From positions 1 through 44,586 of IMG/VR virus record IMGVR_UViG_3300027754_000173: DNA of 44,586 nt; one strand, 5' to 3'. The DNA is from a virus. Within the stretch, counting starts at the first letter, position 1; the number at the start of each line of letters is the position of its first letter. The notes beneath the pieces were generated by a model. That model ran no database searches. It was not told where the DNA came from and saw only the letters and a program-made list of their open reading frames with translations. Below, one piece after another: positions 39,756 to 44,586 of the stretch. Position numbers and translations under genes: made by a program.

Positions 39756-40654
39756 TGAAAGATTATACAAATCAATTTTTACTTATAAAGCCATTAGTAT
39801 GGAATAATAATCAATATACTAATTCAAGTATATATTATAAAATTGATGCAATTAATAATATTTCACTTTCTAAAAATAATTCATTTTCTGAATATTATGG
39901 ATTAGGAGCTGTTCAATTACCAATGAATGTAAATGCTCCTCAATCTACAGAATTATCAATTGATAGATTCTTAATGTATGATAATAATTCAATAGATTCA
40001 AGACAAGAAGATATTTTTTATAGATATAGTGGATCTAATCCATTATCAGAAGCAATTGTATATGATAATGATACGCTTTATAAAGTAAAAAATTTATATT
40101 TAATAAATTATTCTATTGGATTTTCAATTGGCGAACTTCCAAGAATTAATACAAAATTTACTTCATATGAAATTCCCGAAATAAGTAAATATAATTTAAG
40201 TGACGATTTTAAAATAAATAAATCTTTAGATTATCCAAAAGCATATATTCCAAATTTATCATCTATTACTATATTAAATAATGATGATACTCCCAATAAT
40301 ATAATTACTTTTGGATATAATATTTATTCATTTGAATATTCATTAGAAATAAATCGACAACCATTTTTTTCTATTGGAAGTTCTACTCCATCTGAAGTAT
40401 GTGAAATTTTACCAATAAAAATAATTTTTACTATAAATTCAAAAATTAATAGTGACGAAATAACTAGAAATAAAGAAATTTTAACAAAAAAAACTCAAGA
40501 AAATTTAGAATTTAAAATAGTTATTTTAATAGATGATGAAAAAAATATTATTTTTTATATAAAAAATGCTCAATTAATAAATTCTGAAATTACATTATCT
40601 ATTGAAAATACATTAGAATTAAAAAGAACTTTTATAGGATACTATGGCTTATAA
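39755..40654 (+). CDS. Distal tail protein with tail-tube-like fold
   Basis: A 299-codon gene, starting in the tape measure stop (TAATG). Residues 200-209 read NRQPFFSIGS followed by STPSEV, matching ARMPIYQLGS-KTPDDV in the gene at 6934 (residues 202-214) at nearly the same position. The N-terminal part (NISLSKNNSFSEYYGLG) is also tube-like. The place immediately after the tape measure fits a distal tail or tail-tip ring. The next gene overlaps by 11 bp. Confidence 0.6.
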   Translation: MKDYTNQFLLIKPLVWNNNQYTNSSIYYKIDAINNISLSKNNSFSEYYGLGAVQLPMNVNAPQSTELSIDRFLMYDNNSIDSRQEDIFYRYSGSNPLSEAIVYDNDTLYKVKNLYLINYSIGFSIGELPRINTKFTSYEIPEISKYNLSDDFKINKSLDYPKAYIPNLSSITILNNDDTPNNIITFGYNIYSFEYSLEINRQPFFSIGSSTPSEVCEILPIKIIFTINSKINSDEITRNKEILTKKTQENLEFKIVILIDDEKNIIFYIKNAQLINSEITLSIENTLELKRTFIGYYGL

Positions 40655-41642
40655 TAATCCGTTTTTTTATAATAAAGATTTATCAGTAGATTCAGAAAAA
40701 TATTCATATACTGATGCAACTATATACAAAGCTATATATGGATCGTCTGTTTCATATGTTTCTAGATTGAATTATTTACAAACAGTAGATAATGCATTAA
40801 AAATTCTTCCATCATCTGAAAACAATTTAACAATTAAATATAATTTAAAATTTTTATTGAATGATTTAAATTCTGGAAATTTATTAAAAACTATAGAAAT
40901 AGCTGGTGGATATAGATATTTAAAATTTAAAGATCCATCTAATTTTTATTTAGATATGATTGGTTTTGTTGAGGATTATTCTATTAATAAAATTTCTACA
41001 AATTTAAATGAAATATCCATATCTATATCTTCTTATGTTAAAGCTCCAATATTTAAATGGAGAACAAGCTGTTTATTAAATAACATAAGTAAAGATAATA
41101 CTGAATGGAAATCAGCCACTAATTATTTAAAGGGAGATTTTGTATATAATGATTTTAAAAATTTTACGAAAAATAAAATTGATAATTTTTGGTTTGCAAC
41201 TCAAGATATACCAAATACAGAATCAACATTCAATACCTCATATTGGACTAAAAATTTTAATTATGATTTAAAATTACCATTTGAATTAAATAATAGTTTT
41301 GATATATATCAATTAAATTACAAAAATTCATATATCCAAAATATAAAACATAAAGATAATTCAAATTCATTGAAACAGTTTAATGTTAAACTTACAAATA
41401 TAACTGATAGAGAATGTAGATCTGTTTTATTTTTTTTAGAAAAAAAATGTGGATATAGAAGATTTATTTATGAATTTCCAATATATTTAAAAAATAAAAA
41501 AGTTTTTATATGTACTGCTTGGAATCATACTTTAAAATTTTTAAATTGTAATGATATAGATATGACATTTGTTGAAGATCCAAATCCAAATATATTTATT
41601 GATAATAGTAATGTTAATAATCCGCAGTATTATGTAATATAA
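40644..41642 (+). CDS. Minor tail protein, lambda gpM-like C-terminus with CBM-like insert
   Basis: A 332-codon gene. The C-terminal 80 residues (ECRSVLFFLEKKCGYRRFIYE, then VFICTAWNHTLKF, then DMTFVEDP) follow the pattern of the phage minor tail protein family that includes lambda gpM: Phe/Tyr-rich strands, C-x-x-W, and a final T-F-x-E. An internal segment at about 149-196 (EWKSATNYLKGDFVYND, then FWFATQDIP, then YWTKNF) looks like a small carbohydrate-binding (chitin-binding type 3-like) module with the W-x-x-x-x-x-Y-x-x-G-D-x-V signature. It is probably at the tail tip and may touch the cell surface. Confidence 0.65.
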   Translation: MAYNNPFFYNKDLSVDSEKYSYTDATIYKAIYGSSVSYVSRLNYLQTVDNALKILPSSENNLTIKYNLKFLLNDLNSGNLLKTIEIAGGYRYLKFKDPSNFYLDMIGFVEDYSINKISTNLNEISISISSYVKAPIFKWRTSCLLNNISKDNTEWKSATNYLKGDFVYNDFKNFTKNKIDNFWFATQDIPNTESTFNTSYWTKNFNYDLKLPFELNNSFDIYQLNYKNSYIQNIKHKDNSNSLKQFNVKLTNITDRECRSVLFFLEKKCGYRRFIYEFPIYLKNKKVFICTAWNHTLKFLNCNDIDMTFVEDPNPNIFIDNSNVNNPQYYVI

Positions 41643-41645
41643 TAT

Positions 41646-44586
41646 ATGGCTTACGCAGATTTAATATGTAGTATTGATTTATCTGGTTCTTTATTTAGAA
41701 CAGATACAAATCAAACTTGTTTTTATAAAATAGGTTGTGCTAATTATTATGATTGCGACGATGGATTAGGAGGCACATTTTGCGATAATCTTTATTTATA
41801 TTATGGTCAGTGTATCGCATTAGAATGTGGATCTGATATAGTAGGAAATTATTGTATTCAAATTGATGCATATGAATCTTATATATACTGCGCATATGCA
41901 TACGTTGCTTATGATTATGGCACACTTGTAAATTGTTGCAATCTTTACTTATACATTAGAAGTGATCTATTTAAAAGTCAATGTATTTTAAGTTATTCTT
42001 GTGGCTTTTTTAATGCAGCAGTATTACCAACATATCAATGTATAAATTATATATATAATGATAATGATGTCATCAATATATATAATGATTTATATAATGA
42101 CTACAGATGCAGATTTACTTATTATTACGTATGCGCATCTAATGAATTTTGTTTTCAATCTTGCATGTTATCGCTAACTGGCGAAGCTATTATTGCTAAT
42201 ATTTCTTGTATAGATTTATGCATACCAGAATTATGTACAACTTTAGCAAATGGATGTTTATATTGTTTTTCCGATAATACTTGCGCTTCTATATACTGTT
42301 GTTCAGATTATAATTTTTGTGAAATTGGAAATTTTGAATTTGTTTCTGATGGTCAAGGTTCATATAAAATAAAAAATACTTTACTATATCCAACAAAAAA
42401 TGTAATAATCGATTGGGATTTTAGTAAAAGTACAAAAAATAAATATTTTAATTCCACAATAAATTCTTCTGGTCAAAATATTTTTATTTGCTTAAACAAA
42501 TTAGAAAATTCTTTTTATGAAGTAAATACTACAGATAATTCTACAGTATTTTTGTATGAAGCTTATAATAATTGTTCAATTATATTTAATCAAATACAAA
42601 AATCTTTAATTTATTTTAGAAATATTGGAGCATGTAATTTAAATTTGTGTTTAACAAACACAGGTGAATATTTGGAGTTTGATAAATTAACAACATTAAA
42701 TTGTTATAATTTTAAAAATATAACCTTAAAGCCAAAAGATTCTATATTTTTAACTTTAAATTCTTCTTTAGATGGATCTAAATATTATGCTACAACATCT
42801 TTTCCATATGGATTTTTTTATGAATTTAAAAATATAGAAACAGTAAATCCATATGGAGCATATCCATCTTGTTGTTTTATTAATCAAGATAATTCGTGCA
42901 TTAAATTATATGCATATAATAATATTCATTCTGGAGTTTTATGCTTTTGTCAAACTGGATATTTTTTATGTTATAAAAAATTTGCATCAATGGGTGAAAA
43001 TTTAATTGTTGATACAAATGTAGATTTAGAAATTTCATTTTCAAAGCGAGTATGCGATTCTCCAGATTTAGATATAACTTATACAATTGAAAATAAAAAT
43101 TATTGCTCTATATTTGAAAATAATTTTATAAAAAATAATTTAATTATTAATTGTATATCACTTTTTGATTCAAATACAAATGAAATAGTATTAAATAATT
43201 TAGATTTATATTGCTTAAATATTAATTCTGATAAATGTATAAAAATTATCTATGATATAGATATTTACAATTCTTGTACTTCATCTTTATATTATATTGA
43301 TTGTTATTCTGGTAATCCAAATTATGATTTATGTATAATATCAACTGATAAATTTAATAAAACTAAAATTTTTTTCAAAAGATGTATATTAAATAATAAT
43401 GGAATTTTTTATTTAGAAGATAATATTAATTCTAGAGTTTGCATAAATTTAATAGAAAATTCATCTATTAAAGATTTAAAAAATTCAATAGTAAATAGAA
43501 ATAATTTATTTTTACCTGATACGTGTCAATTTAATTATAATTATAATTTTTATTTAAAAGATTATCACGACATTGATAAATCATTAAGTGGAAGTTGGAT
43601 AAATGAAAATAATCAATCATATTGTACTAGTGGATTTGTAAACTGTTCTTTTATTATTGACTCTTGTTCAGATATTTTTAATTGTAATTTTACTGGTTTA
43701 TACGAAATAAATATAAATATAGATGAAAGTAGAAAAAATACAAATTTAATATTAAATAAAAATAATTCAAATATTAGTGAAGATTTTTGTTTATTTTCAC
43801 CAAAAATTAAAAAATGTTTTAATTTTTGTGGACTTGATTTTTGTTATAATTATTTTGATTGTATAGTTTATCAAAATAATTTTTATGAAATTAATAATTC
43901 AAATATAGATATGACTTTTGAAGTAACTGGAAAATGTCTTACTTTTAATTTTCCAATAAATGCAATCAATGCTGATAAAATAAATATTAATACTCAATAT
44001 GAAATCTTTAATAATATAAATTATATAAATACAAATATGTCATATAGTGGATTGTTATTAAATTGCGATACTATAGAAAATTCAAATAATAAAATATTAA
44101 AAATTCCTATACTGCGTTGCTGTGATTTAAGTTGTTTTGAATATCCAAGTTTATCTTTAAGTATTTTTAATAATAAAATAATTCAAAAAAATATTAATTT
44201 TAGTATTAACATTTTTAACAAATTCATTGATAATGATGATTATTGTTTAAATACTTTTTTATTATTTATATCTTCTTATCTAAATAATGGAATTGCATCT
44301 CAATTAAGTGTGGAAGATTTATGTTGTAATTATGGTTATAATTCAAGTAATTATAATTTTTTAATGATGGATTTAAGGAATGAATTTATTGATAATAATT
44401 TTATAATTCCTAGTGGACAATATCTTTTATTTGATGAAAGAATATCTTTTTCAGATGTTACAAATTGTTTATTAATTCCATATAAAAATATAACTGGAAA
44501 TGGTTATAATTACATTATTCCAATAAATAATTTATTATCTTATTGTGATTCATATTATACTGGAATTGAAAATATTACTATTCAAT
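41646..44586 (+). CDS. Cys-rich giant tail-tip/adhesin-like protein (incomplete, runs off the window)
   Basis: An open frame starts at the ATG at 41646, three bases after the preceding stop, and has no stop through the last base, so at least 980 codons. It begins MAYADLICSIDLSGSLFRTD. I count about 68 Cys in 980 residues, with 27 in the first 230 (near 12%), often about ten residues apart and in several CC pairs (NCC, YCC, SCC, RCC, LCC). Asn, Ile, Tyr and Phe are also very frequent. Beta-strand-like repeats suggest an elongated structural protein. The family is not recognised. The position after distal tail genes suggests a tail-tip or fibre protein. Confidence 0.75.
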   Translation, partial: MAYADLICSIDLSGSLFRTDTNQTCFYKIGCANYYDCDDGLGGTFCDNLYLYYGQCIALECGSDIVGNYCIQIDAYESYIYCAYAYVAYDYGTLVNCCNLYLYIRSDLFKSQCILSYSCGFFNAAVLPTYQCINYIYNDNDVINIYNDLYNDYRCRFTYYYVCASNEFCFQSCMLSLTGEAIIANISCIDLCIPELCTTLANGCLYCFSDNTCASIYCCSDYNFCEIGNFEFVSDGQGSYKIKNTLLYPTKNVIIDWDFSKSTKNKYFNSTINSSGQNIFICLNKLENSFYEVNTTDNSTVFLYEAYNNCSIIFNQIQKSLIYFRNIGACNLNLCLTNTGEYLEFDKLTTLNCYNFKNITLKPKDSIFLTLNSSLDGSKYYATTSFPYGFFYEFKNIETVNPYGAYPSCCFINQDNSCIKLYAYNNIHSGVLCFCQTGYFLCYKKFASMGENLIVDTNVDLEISFSKRVCDSPDLDITYTIENKNYCSIFENNFIKNNLIINCISLFDSNTNEIVLNNLDLYCLNINSDKCIKIIYDIDIYNSCTSSLYYIDCYSGNPNYDLCIISTDKFNKTKIFFKRCILNNNGIFYLEDNINSRVCINLIENSSIKDLKNSIVNRNNLFLPDTCQFNYNYNFYLKDYHDIDKSLSGSWINENNQSYCTSGFVNCSFIIDSCSDIFNCNFTGLYEININIDESRKNTNLILNKNNSNISEDFCLFSPKIKKCFNFCGLDFCYNYFDCIVYQNNFYEINNSNIDMTFEVTGKCLTFNFPINAINADKININTQYEIFNNINYINTNMSYSGLLLNCDTIENSNNKILKIPILRCCDLSCFEYPSLSLSIFNNKIIQKNINFSINIFNKFIDNDDYCLNTFLLFISSYLNNGIASQLSVEDLCCNYGYNSSNYNFLMMDLRNEFIDNNFIIPSGQYLLFDERISFSDVTNCLLIPYKNITGNGYNYIIPINNLLSYCDSYYTGIENITIQ

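Noticed and set aside
41740-43086. Minus-strand ORFs at 41740-41925 and 42901-43086
   Set aside because: They are antisense to the long plus-strand frame that I translated without a stop from 41646 to the window end.
1-44586. tRNA genes, integrase with att sites, insertion sequences, lysis genes
   Set aside because: No cloverleaf, recombinase motif, transposase or recognisable endolysin/holin was found on reading the window; the 38-codon membrane protein is not enough to call a holin.

Overview
The window is a large piece of a tailed double-stranded DNA phage (Caudoviricetes). It has two parts that differ sharply in base composition and organisation. No plasmid, chromosomal, rRNA or tRNA genes were recognised. 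The host cannot be named. Most late genes lack a clear Shine-Dalgarno sequence and have A/T-rich upstream regions, which would suit a Bacteroidota-like host, but this is only a hint.

Positions 1 to about 5,900 are moderately GC-rich and carry an array of twelve very small genes, all on the minus strand, one of them only 38 codons. In the first 3.6 kb the array is modular: ORF, then a rho-independent terminator, then a GC-rich palindrome (GGCCCAGGCCTGGGC type, nine copies at 429-3793), then an AT-rich dyad upstream of the next gene. Two neighbouring genes (1459-1770 and 1926-2237) are a tandem duplication. Positions 3641-4170 are non-coding and packed with GTAAGT/ACTTAC iterons plus a 96-bp direct repeat, which makes them a candidate replication origin or control region. 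Two genes at 4604-5309 share a 5' leader of about 77 nt that looks like a conserved structured RNA. Positions 5386-5942 hold no convincing gene and contain the switch to AT-rich DNA.

Positions 5943-44586 are very AT-rich and read like a virion-morphogenesis module. In order: a conserved phage protein of unknown function; a convergent nucleotide deaminase; a tail-tube-like protein; PhoH ATPase; a zinc-ribbon protein; a sigma-factor-like protein; a possible packaging protein; a C2H2 zinc finger-ERCC4 nuclease; terminase large subunit; portal; protease-scaffold; a probable decoration protein; and the major capsid protein. After a strong terminator come head completion proteins, a repeat-rich Cys-containing fibre, a three-gene minus-strand unit that resembles tail assembly chaperones, neck/tail completion proteins and the tail tube. 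After another terminator come a giant 3,941-aa tape measure protein and distal tail proteins. The last is a Cys-extreme ORF of at least 980 codons that runs off the window.

The most unusual object is the tape measure protein (27930-39755). Between a normal N-terminal tape-measure domain and a normal C-terminal region it carries about 1,450 residues cut by nine G-Y-V-P-N-F motifs. The segments between motifs look like enzymes: two PD-(D/E)XK nuclease-like domains and three protein-kinase-like domains. I infer a tape measure loaded with effector-like cargo that could be delivered with the genome, with the repeated motif as linker, docking site or processing site. Further points are a family of three tail-tube-like proteins sharing an R-x-P-[IFV]-x-x-[LIF]-G-[SQ] signature, a recurrent GTGTAA element before late transcription units together with a phage-encoded sigma factor, and an intrinsic-terminator hairpin inside the start of the second tail-chaperone-like gene.
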